A stretch of DNA of 64,000 nucleotides from Alphaproteobacteria bacterium (GCA_025350465.1 JANXXU010000005.1:1-64000); one strand, 5' to 3'. Counted from the first letter of the stretch, positions 45,031 to 53,494 are shown. Translations and numbers: made by a program. Notes: generated by a model from the sequence alone, not told the origin.

Positions 45031-45288
45031 CTCCCCTGTCGTTACGGGGGAGGTGGCCGAGCGTAGCGAGGTCGGAGGGGGGACGTCGGCGGGGGGAGGT
45101 GGATACACGGCGCGCGTCACGCACCCCCTCCGTCTCGCCACCGGCGCCCTTCATCACTGCCGTTTCACAGCCGGCTCGCCACCTCCCCCGTAACGACGGG
45201 GGAGGAAAGAAATGTCGCCGTTCCTTTCCTGCCCCGTTCTTACGGGGGAGGTGGCACGAGCCGAAGGCGAGTGACGGAGGGGGAGTGT
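45031..45288. repeat. Two further copies of the GC-rich inverted-repeat family after holC
   Basis: The stretch 45031-45214 starts with CTCCCCTGTCGTTACGGGGG and ends with ACCTCCCCCGTAACGACGGG, so its ends are inverted copies. 45228-45288 is a partial third copy (CCCCGTTCTTACGGGGGAGG, then GCGAGTGACGGAGGGGGAG). They share modules with the element before holC. This accounts for the whole gene-free space between holC and the next small gene. Confidence 0.88.
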
Positions 45289-45289
45289 C

Positions 45290-45550
45290 TTACCGCTGCG
45301 CGATCGCCGCGCCGCGCGTGTTGTTCGCCTGCGTGTTGGTCGCGGAGGCCGGCTTCACGCAGCGCCACTGGCTCTTGCCGGCTTTATCTTTGAGTTCGGT
45401 CAGCACTTCCGGCGCCGTGCATTTCGGCAGCCAGCCGCTGCCGCTGCTTCCTAAGAAGAAGCCGACGCCGAAACTGTCCGCCTGCGCGGGAGCGGCGAAC
45501 GCCAATGCGGCAAAGATGGCCGAGCCAATGAGAATCGTTTGCGGACGCAT
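45290..45550 (-). CDS. Small secreted hypothetical protein
   Basis: The 86 aa product has a clear signal peptide (MRPQTILIGSAIFAALAFAAPAQA). A short mature part follows with a Gly/Phe stretch (FGVGFFLGSSGSGW) and two cysteines in PKCTAPEVLTEL and SQWRCVKPA that could pair. CAGGTGA lies at a good distance before the ATG at 45550. No family is recognised. The stop lies at the edge of the repeat cluster after holC. Confidence 0.68.
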   Translation of the reverse strand: MRPQTILIGSAIFAALAFAAPAQADSFGVGFFLGSSGSGWLPKCTAPEVLTELKDKAGKSQWRCVKPASATNTQANNTRGAAIAQR

Positions 45551-45724
45551 TCGTGTCACCTGAGGTCTTGTGAGGGGAGGCCCCCAGTTAACACGATCGC
45601 GGCGGCATGCAACGACGGGATCGCCGCAGGGGCGCTGATTGCTGGGGAAGAACGGGCGACCCTGTCGCAATCGCCTGGTTTGTTTACGCGCTAAGGGCGA
45701 TGAGCGGGCGGGTTCCCGCCCTGG

Positions 45725-45982
45725 TCAGACCGCGTCCGACCATTCGGCGACAGGGGGATCGAAGTCGACCTCGATGCGGCTGTCGCCGGCTTTGATCTGG
45801 TCGGCGAAGAACGCACAGCGTTCGCTCGATTGGAAGCCGAAGCGCAAGCTGCCGTTGCGCAAGCGCATGCGCTCCCAATCTCGAAATTCTTCTCCCAACT
45901 GTTGCGGGGCCGGATTCTTGACGCTGTCGAGATCCATCGCGCGCGGCACGTCTCGGGTTGGAATGACGATGTAAAATTTCAT
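45725..45982 (-). CDS. Small hypothetical protein
   Basis: This 85 aa frame starts MKFYIVIPTRDVPRAMDLDS and is acidic with mixed composition. It has no signal peptide, membrane segment or recognised domain. The ribosome site is weak (GGCTCC region). The protein-like composition and lack of a better overlapping frame support it moderately. A longer upstream extension of the same frame is Arg/Pro-rich and unlikely to be translated. Confidence 0.5.
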   Translation of the reverse strand: MKFYIVIPTRDVPRAMDLDSVKNPAPQQLGEEFRDWERMRLRNGSLRFGFQSSERCAFFADQIKAGDSRIEVDFDPPVAEWSDAV

Positions 45983-46213
45983 GGAAGGAGCCTTGCGAGA
46001 GTTGGGGCCGAGCGGCGAATAACCCCAAACGCGGCGGCACTCGATTGCCGGCACCTCTGAGCATTCTGCCATCGGTATACCAAGAGCGCGGGCGATCATA
46101 GCGCTCGTCTTGCGTGCAGGTCCCGCGCTTGCCGGCAAGGGCCGCCGGCCGTGCCTCCCAATGGAAGAAAGCCGATGGAAGAAAGCCAACGGAAGCAAGA
46201 AGGAGAGAAGGGT

Positions 46214-46471
46214 CTAGACGCCCGGTGTCGACACCGACCGCCAGTGCGGGCTGAAGGCGACGACGTTTTCGCCGTGCGCCGGGTCGACGACCGGCTGGCG
46301 CGCCGGCCGCGTCAGGCCCGCCTCTTCGCCGGCCTCTAGGAACGTGTCGATGACCTCGACCAGCTTCATGAACTGAAACCAGGCCCATGGCGTACCGGTG
46401 CCGTCGATCATGCGTTCGACGGCCCAGGACTTGAGTGCGCGCATCTGCGCATCGGGGGCCATCTCAGTCAT
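46214..46471 (-). CDS. Small hypothetical protein
   Basis: The 85 aa product (MTEMAPDAQMRALKSWAVERM onward) is predicted soluble and largely helical, with a central WAWFQFMKLVEVIDTFLEAG helix. No known domain is recognised. An AGGTG sequence lies about 9 bases before the ATG at 46471; a GTG at 46483 is also in frame. The roughly 240 bases between this gene and the nuclease remnant to the right show nothing further. Confidence 0.55.
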   Translation of the reverse strand: MTEMAPDAQMRALKSWAVERMIDGTGTPWAWFQFMKLVEVIDTFLEAGEEAGLTRPARQPVVDPAHGENVVAFSPHWRSVSTPGV

Positions 46472-46715
46472 GTGTCGACGCACCTAAGTGATTCGCGAGG
46501 AGGCTTAGGCTGGCCCGCCCGAGTTAATTGCGGCTTAATAAGGCCGTCCAGGGGCCTTAGGGCGCCCCCGTCGGTGATTTGGTCCTGGCGGAGCTAACGC
46601 GCGACCGCACGCCGCGAGAAGTTGTTTTCCAAACGATCGACTACGCAACCTTCCGCGGGGTCGCGTGGCGGATTCCTGCTTCGCGACTGCCTCGCCGGTT
46701 CTTGCGAATCGTAGG

Positions 46716-47690
46716 TCAAATTTTTTCGAGAGACGCTGACTTCGGGTCATATCGAAATTCCGTCAGCGTCCCATCTTTGATCTTCTCCACCACTTCGTCG
46801 ATTACAAACCGTGGCACAAGAAACCACTCTCGCGGAACCACCGGTATGCCGAAGCGATCCTCGATCTGAATGTCAAGTCGTGCGGCGGCAAACACACGAT
46901 GAATTAGCTTTTCCAGCCGCGACCGATTGATGTTGTAGAGTTTGTATGTCGCGACAACTTCAACGTCCGCCAATAAGTACGTCGCATCAAGCTCAGCATT
47001 CGCAATGCGCGTCTTCACATCGCCGCCCGTAACACCGATCTTGTGAATGATCTCGCGATTGCGAGCGACGTCTGGATGGTCGGACTTGCTGCGCAGCACG
47101 TAGATCGTGCCACTTTCGGTGTCGCTTTCCTCTGCAAGCGTCCCGAACAGCGGTCCCGCTGACTGGTCCGTGATCCTGCGGCCTGCCTCGTCCTTGTGTA
47201 GCGCGCGCTGCAGCGAACGCATCAACAGATTGCTCTCGGTGCCGTTGTCGAAGATCACGCGCAGGCGCGCGTCGGTGCGTCCTTGCGGGTTGGAGAATAT
47301 CTCGCCCATCTCGGCGACATAGGCTTTCAGGCCACCGACGACGAACCAACTGCCCGGACGAATTTCGGCCTTGAGTTCGAAGGGGCGCGCTTCGCGGATG
47401 CCGCCGTCGAGTTCCGCCTGCACCTTATCAAACAAGGGTTTGAACTTGGCGAAGTCCTCGCATTTCTGGCGGTTCGCAATTTCCTCCGCTGCCCGTTTTT
47501 CGACGCTGGTGCGGACGTGGCGAAGGTTGTTGATGTCGGACGCGTCGTCCGCGTCTTCCAATTCCGCCAACAGTTCGTCGTCGTTACCAGCTTCGGCGAA
47601 GCCGCGCGGTTTGGTGGATGGCGCATCGTTCAGCAAGTCCTGACGGTCCAGCGGTTCGAGAATCGCACGACAGTCATCCAGCGTCCGCAA
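46716..47690 (-). pseudogene. GIY-YIG (T5orf172-type) nuclease, N-terminally truncated remnant
   Basis: The frame encodes 324 aa of which about residues 195-290 form a GIY-YIG/T5orf172 nuclease domain. It includes GTIYVLRSKSDHPDVA, HKIGVTGGDVKTRI with the expected Arg, then LEKLIHRVF and PREWFLVP. The upstream half matches the non-nuclease part of the same family. The only start available is a TTG at 47690 without a ribosome site. The frame runs back through LYAARLDRLRTLDDCR directly into helicase sequence at about 47706-47716, so the true N-terminus and promoter-proximal end are gone. Family relatives (from memory) carry some 70 more residues. It probably is not expressed normally. Confidence 0.72.
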
Positions 47691-48397
47691 GCGATCGAGG
47701 CGCGCGGCATATAGCCGTTCAGCTGCTCATAATAGGTGTAGGTGACGGTATCGAACTTGGCTTCGTCGTGCGGCGCTAGCACCGCTTCGGCGTCGCCCCG
47801 GAAGTACGAGCCCGTCATCGCCACGACGTGCACCTTGTCGCGCGCGATGAGATGGCCGAGATGCGCGCCGAGCTTGTTGTCGGGATTGGCAGACACGTGA
47901 TGGAATTCGTCGACCGCAATCAGGCGATCGTCGAACGCCTCGACACCCAATTGATCGACGGCAAAGCGGAAGGTCGCATGCGTGCAGACGAGAATTTTGT
48001 CGTCACTCGCCAGAAACGCGCGGACCGATTTGACCTTGCCCCCGTTGTCGGGGCCAGGCGCGTTGCACAGATTCCACTTCGGCTGGACCATCCAATCGGC
48101 CCAGAAGCCGAACTTGGACAGCGGCTCGTCGTTGAAGCTCGCGCCGATCGAGCGTTCCGGCACAACGATGATCGCCTGCTTGATGCCCTGATTGGCTAGC
48201 TTATCGAGCGCAATGAACATTAGCGCGCGACTCTTGCCTGACGCCGGTGGCGATTTGATCAGAAGGTATTGCTCGCCGCGCCGTTGATAGACGCGCTCCT
48301 GCATCGGCCGCATGCCCAGCGCGTTCGCCTTGGTCGAGCCGCCGTTACGCGCGTAGGATACCAAAACGGAGGGGACCGCTTTTCTTTCGGACGTCAT
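47630..48397 (-). pseudogene. DEAD/DEAH-box helicase, C-terminally truncated remnant
   Basis: Only the first motor domain remains. Walker A SPPASGKSRALMF is at residues 49-61, motif Ia IIVVPERSIG at about 77-86, motif II AVDEFHHV at 162-168 (DEFH) and motif III AMTGSYF at 193-199. At about residue 228 the family-like TYYEQLNGY ends abruptly. The remaining 25 or so residues are nuclease-gene sequence read in the wrong frame, ending at 47630. Helicase domain 2 with motifs IV-VI is absent, so ATPase translocation should not work. The ATG at 48397 overlaps the methyltransferase stop (ATGA), showing that the genes were once an operon. Confidence 0.78.
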
Positions 48398-50199
48398 ACG
48401 TCGGCTCCCGCGTTTCGCTTTTTCGCATTCTTGGCCGGTTCGGCCGCGGCGCATATTTTGGTATAGAGGTCGAACAATTTTTCTAAGCGCTCGGTGTCGT
48501 TCTTGAAGCGGCGCCCGATATAGATGCGCTCCAGCGTTTCGTCGTTGCGCAGATGCGCAGCACGCAAGTCGTCCGGCATGGCTTCGGGATCGTAGAGATC
48601 GGCGATCGTCGCCGGGAAATGCGCCTCGCGCGCCAACAGGATGTCTTCGGCGCAGCGCGAGAGATCCGCTTTGTTCTGCTCGGTGAGCGCCGGGACTGGG
48701 AACGTGTTCCAACCGAGCGTGTTGGAGTAGCGATACCGCGTCTCCAGCTTGCCGCAGACCGTCGCAATCCATACGAGGTGCAGGCGTGAAACAATCAGCG
48801 AAAAATTCCAGATTGGTGCGTCATAAAGAGCAAATGCCTGGTTGGTAGTTACACACTCTGCCCCCTTTAGGTCGGCTGGTATGTAGTCGCGCTGTTCGGA
48901 GGACACGGTTGGGACCAGAATCAAATTCTCCTCCGCAACGTTGCGATCTCGGTATTGATGCGATCGCTTTGCGAGTTTGTTTAACGACTTGTCTCGGCTT
49001 GCCAACCGCGTTGATCGCACCGCCTCGATGCGATCGGCCACGTTCGGTTCGCTAAGGGCGAGAGCCAACATATCGTCGTCAATCCAAAGGCAGAACCTGC
49101 ACATTTCCTTGTATGCGATGACGAGGAAGTTGCCGGAGCCGCAGGCGGGGTCGAAGACGCGGATGCGCGCCATGCGCTTGCGCAGGTTGAGCAGCGTGCG
49201 CGTGTTGTTGCCCCCTTCTTCCAACCGGGCGCGAAGATCGTCGAGGAAGAGTGGGTTCAACACTTTCAGGATATTGGGCACGCTGGTGTAATGCATCCCG
49301 AGCGCGCCGCGTTCCTCATCCTCCGCCACGGCTTGGATCATCGAACCGAAGATGTCGGGATTGATCCGCTTCCAATCGAGGTTGCCGATGTTGAGCAGAT
49401 AGACGCGTGCGATCTTGCTGAAGCGTGGCACGTCAATCGAGCCGGAGAAGAGTTCTCCGTTCACGTACGGAAAGATGTTGGCCCAGCTGCGCAACTTCGA
49501 AGCCGTGCGGTCTTGGACCTTGATGTTCATGGCGCGAAATATTTCGCGGATCACTTCGTGTGTGTTTGAGGCGTCGCGCTCACTCATCTGTTCGACGGTT
49601 GCGGTAAAGAGGCTCGTGCCGTTGAAGATGTCGGTGTCTTCGGCGAAGAAGCAGAAGATGAGGCGCGCCATGAAGTGGTTCATGTCGTGGCGGCGCTCCG
49701 CCGTGCCCCAGTCGGCGTTGTCCTTCAACAACTCGACGTAAAGCTTGTTTAGGCGACCAGTTGCCCTGATGTCGAACGAGCTTTCGCGGATTTGCTTGAC
49801 GGTGGTGATGCCCGCGAGTGTCAAGAAGAAGCCAAAGTGGTCGGGAAAGTCGCAATATGCGCAGGCGATAGGTGGATCGTCGGAGGTCAGATCCTCGGCT
49901 TCGAACATGTCGCCGTCGGTCGCCAGAACGAACTTCGCCTTGGCCTTTTGGGTGGCAGAGCTTGCCTTCAACGCCGCAAGCGTCTTCGTGACGTCGCCCT
50001 TCGCGCACGTCGCGATGTGAACGTTGTTAGTTTGCAGTACGCCGCCAATGTCGGACTTGTTCGAGGCGCCCGAGCGCAGCTTCTTGATCGTCGTCGCTTT
50101 GTTGCCGAACGCCTCCAAGAAGGCGAACGGAAACTCCTGCGCATCGAACGGTTGCTCAGCAAGCGCAGAAATCGCTTCTTCAATTTCAACGGCGTTCAA
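48394..50199 (-). CDS. MmeI-type DNA methyltransferase with internal deletion of the catalytic region
   Basis: The 601 aa product matches the MmeI-like class I methyltransferase family. An N-terminal MmeI_N part is followed by a helicase-spacer part with EERGALGMHYTS at 296-306. The SAM motif I VFDPACGSGNFLVIAYKEM is at about 348-366. A TRD-like part (VTTNQAFALYDAPIWNFSL) and a C-terminal tail (TLERIYIGRRFKNDTERLEKLFDLYTK) are also present. Motif IV, NPPY, which should follow motif I by about 100-150 residues, is absent. Sequence jumps from YKEM directly to CRFCLWIDDDM, which in relatives lies some 300 residues later. The frame is preserved across the junction, but base methylation is unlikely. 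It starts at a TTG with GGTGAGG upstream. Confidence 0.8.
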   Translation of the reverse strand: MNAVEIEEAISALAEQPFDAQEFPFAFLEAFGNKATTIKKLRSGASNKSDIGGVLQTNNVHIATCAKGDVTKTLAALKASSATQKAKAKFVLATDGDMFEAEDLTSDDPPIACAYCDFPDHFGFFLTLAGITTVKQIRESSFDIRATGRLNKLYVELLKDNADWGTAERRHDMNHFMARLIFCFFAEDTDIFNGTSLFTATVEQMSERDASNTHEVIREIFRAMNIKVQDRTASKLRSWANIFPYVNGELFSGSIDVPRFSKIARVYLLNIGNLDWKRINPDIFGSMIQAVAEDEERGALGMHYTSVPNILKVLNPLFLDDLRARLEEGGNNTRTLLNLRKRMARIRVFDPACGSGNFLVIAYKEMCRFCLWIDDDMLALALSEPNVADRIEAVRSTRLASRDKSLNKLAKRSHQYRDRNVAEENLILVPTVSSEQRDYIPADLKGAECVTTNQAFALYDAPIWNFSLIVSRLHLVWIATVCGKLETRYRYSNTLGWNTFPVPALTEQNKADLSRCAEDILLAREAHFPATIADLYDPEAMPDDLRAAHLRNDETLERIYIGRRFKNDTERLEKLFDLYTKICAAAEPAKNAKKRNAGADV

Positions 50200-50310
50200 T
50201 TTTCCTCACCATCTCGTTCCGCCTTATTTCGCCTTCGTTGCGCCGCTCGATCCGATCGCGCGCCATACTGCATACGCCCCTAACGGTTCGCCATGTTAAC
50301 CCTTGAACCC

Positions 50311-50583
50311 TCAGCGGAAGTCCACCCGAAGAACGCGACCGACGGCCTTTGCAAATTTGATCAAAGTCGCGCCGGACGGCATCGCACGGCCGCTCTCAAG
50401 GCGCGCGATCGCCGATTGCGTCGTTCCCATGCGTTGCGCCAATTGGCTTTGCGTCAGCTTCGCTTTCGCCCGTGCGTCGATCAGCGCAGCGGCCAGAGCG
50501 TATTCGTCGGCAAGCCGGTCATAAGCCACCTTGACGTTCGGGTTCTTGAGCGACTTCGCCTTGAGGTCCTTTAGGGTCGGCAC
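50311..50583 (-). CDS. XRE-family helix-turn-helix regulator (HigA-like)
   Basis: This 90 aa protein has an HTH_3 domain at about residues 43-70 (LTQSQLAQRMGTTQSAIARL). The N-terminal arm is typical of HigA-type antitoxins (YDRLADEYALAAALIDARAKA). The start is a GTG with a strong AAGGAG site. No toxin gene is found on either side. It lies 111 bases upstream of the methyltransferase gene on the same strand, so it may regulate that operon in the manner of a controller protein. A cluster of palindromes about 50 bases upstream is a likely autoregulatory operator. Confidence 0.88.
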   Translation of the reverse strand: MPTLKDLKAKSLKNPNVKVAYDRLADEYALAAALIDARAKAKLTQSQLAQRMGTTQSAIARLESGRAMPSGATLIKFAKAVGRVLRVDFR

Positions 50584-50972
50584 TCTTGATCTCCTTCACA
50601 CGGTCAGGCGCAGGTCTTCGACCATGCTTCTGCTATATAGCAAAAATGCTATGACCCGTCGCCTGCTCGGGATAAAGGAAAGAGTGGGCGAGACGCTGGC
50701 GATCCCAGGCGAAGCTCATTGCATTTGTTCGCTATTTGTTCTATACTGAAAGCATGGCGCATTTTGCCGAAAACAGACCGAATCCTCATCCAGTCCGCAT
50801 GTCGCGGGCGGGCGGATGCAACGGCGGGCTTGTTGCAAAACAGTCGCTGTATTTTTCGGTTTTTTACAGCGGGATACAGCGGGGCGTTGGCTTCACTGCC
50901 ACAGGAAGAAAGGGCGGGCGGGCCGCCTTCGCCAAGGCTACGGCGCCCAAGGACGCCCGCGGTCCCAGGCAA
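50584..50972. other. Gene-free stretch upstream of the XRE regulator
   Basis: The left part holds the regulator ribosome site and, at 50631-50652, its probable operator. A nine-codon frame ending in TGA just before the regulator start (50596-50624, minus strand) is the only hint of an upstream peptide. The right part contains a GGGCGGGCCGCCTTCGCC-type GC-rich intergenic repeat near the end of the ABC-F gene. No toxin-like gene is present. Confidence 0.55.
50631..50652. promoter_or_regulatory. Overlapping palindromes, probable operator of the XRE regulator
   Basis: TGCTATATAGCA (50631-50642) is a perfect 12-base palindrome, and ATAGCAAAAATGCTAT (50637-50652) is a perfect inverted repeat with a 4-base centre sharing the middle half-site. 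Three TGCTAT half-sites in alternating orientation within 22 bases, just upstream of an HTH gene, are what an autoregulated XRE repressor would bind. The AT-rich block may also contain the -10 element. Confidence 0.65.
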
Positions 50973-52850
50973 CTACGCCTCTTCGGCGGTGGCGCGGTCG
51001 TACGCGTCGCTCGCTTGCAGCCATTCGGCTTCGGCCAGCTCGATCTTGCGGACGGTGTCGGCGCGCTCGCGCGTCAGGGTGATCATGCGCTGCGGCTCCT
51101 TGTCGTAGAGACCGGGCAGGTTGAGCGCCGCCTCGATCCTGGCAAGCTCGCCGTTCAACATCGCCACCTTCTTCTCGGCCTGATCGACCGTGCGCTTGAG
51201 TGGCGCCAGCTGCGCGCGGCGGTCGGCGCCCTCGCGCCGGTTGCCGGCGCGCGACCCGCCGTTCGCCTTCTTGGCCTTGGCCGCGCCTTTGAGCTCGTTC
51301 AGCAGCAAGCGGCGATAGTCCTCCATGTCGCCGTCATAGGGCGTCACGCGGCCGCCGGCGACCAGCCACAAACGATCGGCGCAGGTCTCCACCAGATGCG
51401 GATCGTGGCTGATGAGAATGACCGCGCCCTCATAATCGTTGAGCGCATGGACCAGCGCCTCGCGGCTGTCGATGTCGAGATGGTTGGTCGGCTCGTCGAG
51501 GATGAGAATGTGCGGCTTCTCCAGGCTCGCGAACATGATCAACAGCCGCGCGCGCTCGCCGCCGGAGAGATTGCCGATGGCGGTCGCGACCTTTCCTTCC
51601 GGAAAGCCGGCGGCGCCGAGCTTGGTGCGCAGCTCGCGCTCCGGCGCGTCGGGCAGATATTTGCCGAGCTGCTGCACCGGGGTCAGCTCCTCCGACATTT
51701 CGTCGAGCTGATGCTGCGCGAAATAGCCGATGCGCAAACGCCGCGCCTTGACGACGCGCCCGCTCATCGCGGCCAGCCGGTCGGCGATGAGCTTGGCAAA
51801 CGTCGATTTGCCGTTGCCGTTGGCGCCCAGGAGCGCGATGCGATCGTCGGGATCGATGCGCAAGCTCATGTGGCTCAGCACGACGCGCCCGTCATATCCC
51901 GTGCTCACGTCTTCCATCGCGATCAATGGCGGCGACAATTGTTCGGGCTCGCCCAGACGAAAGGGCGCGACGCGCTCCTCGGCGATCGCCGAGATCGGCT
52001 GCAGCTTGGAAATCGCTTTGAGGCGGCTTTGCGCTTGACGCGCTTTGGACGCCTTGTAGCGGAAGCGGTCGACGAATTCCTGCATGTGCTTGCGCTGCGC
52101 GTCCTGTTTGGTGCGCATCGCTTCACGCAGCATCATTTTTTCTCCGCGCGTGCGCTCGAACGTGTCGTAGTTGCCGGTGTAATAGGTGAGCGTGCGGTTC
52201 TCCAGATGCAGGATCGAATCGACCGCGGTGTTGAGCAGATCGCGGTCGTGGCTGATCAAGATCAGCGTGCGCTGGAAGCGCTTGAGATAATTTTCGAGCC
52301 AGATCGAGCCCTCGAGATCGAGATAGTTCGTCGGCTCGTCGAGCAGCAGCAGATCGGGGTCGGCGAACAAGACGCTGGCGAGCGCGACCCGCATGCGCCA
52401 GCCGCCGGAGAATTCGCTGCACGGCCGCTGCTGCGCGTCGTTGTCGAAACCGAGGCCGTTGAGGATTTCCGCCGCGCGCGCGGGCGCACGGTGCGCGCCG
52501 ATGTCGGCGAGACGCGTTTCGATCTCGGCGATGCGATGGGGATCGCTCGCGGTTTCGCTCTCGACCATCAGGCGCGCGCGCTCTTCGTCGGCCGCGAGCA
52601 CGGTCTCGAGCAGCGAGGTCTCGCCGCCCGGCGCTTCTTGCGCGACGCGGCCAAGGCGCCAGTTGCGCGGGAACGCGATGCCGCCGGCTTCGCTGTCGAC
52701 CTCGCCGGCGATCAAGCGGAACAGCGTCGACTTGCCGCTGCCGTTGCGGCCGACGAGACCGACCTTATGGTTGGTCGGAATCGTCGCCGACGCCTGTTCG
52801 AACAACAGGCGCCCTTCAATGCGATAGCTAAGGCCGGAGATGCGCAACAT
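50973..52850 (-). CDS. ABC-F family ATP-binding protein
   Basis: This soluble protein of 625 aa has two ABC domains without membrane segments, the ABC-F layout of ribosome-associated translation factors. The first Walker A is GRNGSGKST at 34-42 with LLLLDEPTNYLDLEGSIWLE. The inter-domain linker is charged (MMLREAMRTKQDAQRKHMQEF). The second domain has GANGNGKSTFAKL, LSGGERARLLIMF and LILDEPTNHLDIDSREAL. A C-terminal coiled coil follows (about 540-625). It resembles the YheS/Uup side of the family. Exact subfamily and role are not settled from sequence. Confidence 0.9.
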   Translation of the reverse strand: MLRISGLSYRIEGRLLFEQASATIPTNHKVGLVGRNGSGKSTLFRLIAGEVDSEAGGIAFPRNWRLGRVAQEAPGGETSLLETVLAADEERARLMVESETASDPHRIAEIETRLADIGAHRAPARAAEILNGLGFDNDAQQRPCSEFSGGWRMRVALASVLFADPDLLLLDEPTNYLDLEGSIWLENYLKRFQRTLILISHDRDLLNTAVDSILHLENRTLTYYTGNYDTFERTRGEKMMLREAMRTKQDAQRKHMQEFVDRFRYKASKARQAQSRLKAISKLQPISAIAEERVAPFRLGEPEQLSPPLIAMEDVSTGYDGRVVLSHMSLRIDPDDRIALLGANGNGKSTFAKLIADRLAAMSGRVVKARRLRIGYFAQHQLDEMSEELTPVQQLGKYLPDAPERELRTKLGAAGFPEGKVATAIGNLSGGERARLLIMFASLEKPHILILDEPTNHLDIDSREALVHALNDYEGAVILISHDPHLVETCADRLWLVAGGRVTPYDGDMEDYRRLLLNELKGAAKAKKANGGSRAGNRREGADRRAQLAPLKRTVDQAEKKVAMLNGELARIEAALNLPGLYDKEPQRMITLTRERADTVRKIELAEAEWLQASDAYDRATAEEA

Positions 52851-52963
52851 GGGGCGCCTGTTTATGCGAGCCGCGCCGCCCTGTCACTGCGCGCTTTTCC
52901 CACGCTTGCGGGAGCCGGGCGCGCTCTCTATGAAGGCCGTCCCTTCAGACGCGAGACCTTGAC

Positions 52964-53386
52964 ATGACGACCGAGCGCACCCTCTCCATCATCAAGCCCG
53001 ACGCCACAAGGCGAAACCTGACCGGCAAGGTCAACGCGCACTTGGAAGCCGCCGGCTTGCGGATCGTCGCGCAGAAGCGGCTCTGGCTTTCGCGTGCGCA
53101 GGCCGAGGCATTCTATGCCGTCCATCGCGACCGGCCGTTCTTCAACGACCTGGTGAAATTCATGACCTCGGGACCGGTCGTCGCGCAGGTCCTCGAAGGC
53201 CCGAATGCGGTTGCCAAAAACCGCGAGGTCATGGGCGCGACCAACCCGGCGAATGCGGCCCCCGGTACGATCCGCAAGGACTTCGCCGAGTCGATCGAGG
53301 CAAATTCCGTGCACGGCTCCGACAGTCTCGACAATGCCAAGGACGAAATCTCCTTCTTCTTCGCCCGCACCGAAATCGTCGGTTAA
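52964..53386 (+). CDS. ndk: Nucleoside diphosphate kinase
   Basis: The enzyme equilibrates nucleoside di- and triphosphates through a phosphohistidine. The active-site histidine is H117 in [16 protein letters not shown], and [17 protein letters not shown] and [22 protein letters not shown] are family signatures. The length of 140 aa is exact for Ndk. It diverges from the ABC-F gene, as in many alphaproteobacteria. Confidence 0.96.
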   Translation: MTTERTLSIIKPDATRRNLTGKVNAHLEAAGLRIVAQKRLWLSRAQAEAFYAVHRDRPFFNDLVKFMTSGPVVAQVLEGPNAVAKNREVMGATNPANAAPGTIRKDFAESIEANSVHGSDSLDNAKDEISFFFARTEIVG

Positions 53387-53405
53387 CGATTGAGTAAGAA
53401 ATGTT

Positions 53406-53423
53406 CGGCCAATCCGGCCGTTT
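53406..53423 (+). terminator. Weak hairpin after ndk
   Basis: CGGCC (53406-53410), a five-base loop and GGCCG (53416-53420) form a short GC stem followed by TTT. It lies 20 bases after the ndk stop and before the histidine kinase gene. The T run is short, so termination would be weak. Confidence 0.4.
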
Positions 53424-53494
53424 GGTCTCCGCGCCCTTAGCCAAAGCTCAACGCAGTTGTGGTTCGATCGCGTACAGCGATCCGGTCGACACGC

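Noticed and set aside
44393-45288. A CRISPR array suggested by repeated GC-rich blocks around holC
   Set aside because: The blocks are inverted and of unequal length, without regular repeat-spacer spacing, and belong to a dispersed palindromic repeat type.
50584-50972. A RelE/HigB-type toxin gene upstream of the HigA-like regulator
   Set aside because: All frames were read; none gives a RelE-like protein. Only a nine-codon peptide frame precedes the regulator.
50736-52967. A 743-codon open frame on the plus strand opposite the ABC-F gene
   Set aside because: It is an antisense shadow of a high-G+C coding region. The minus strand encodes a complete ABC-F protein with all motifs, and the plus-strand translation is Arg/Gly/Ala-rich without domains.
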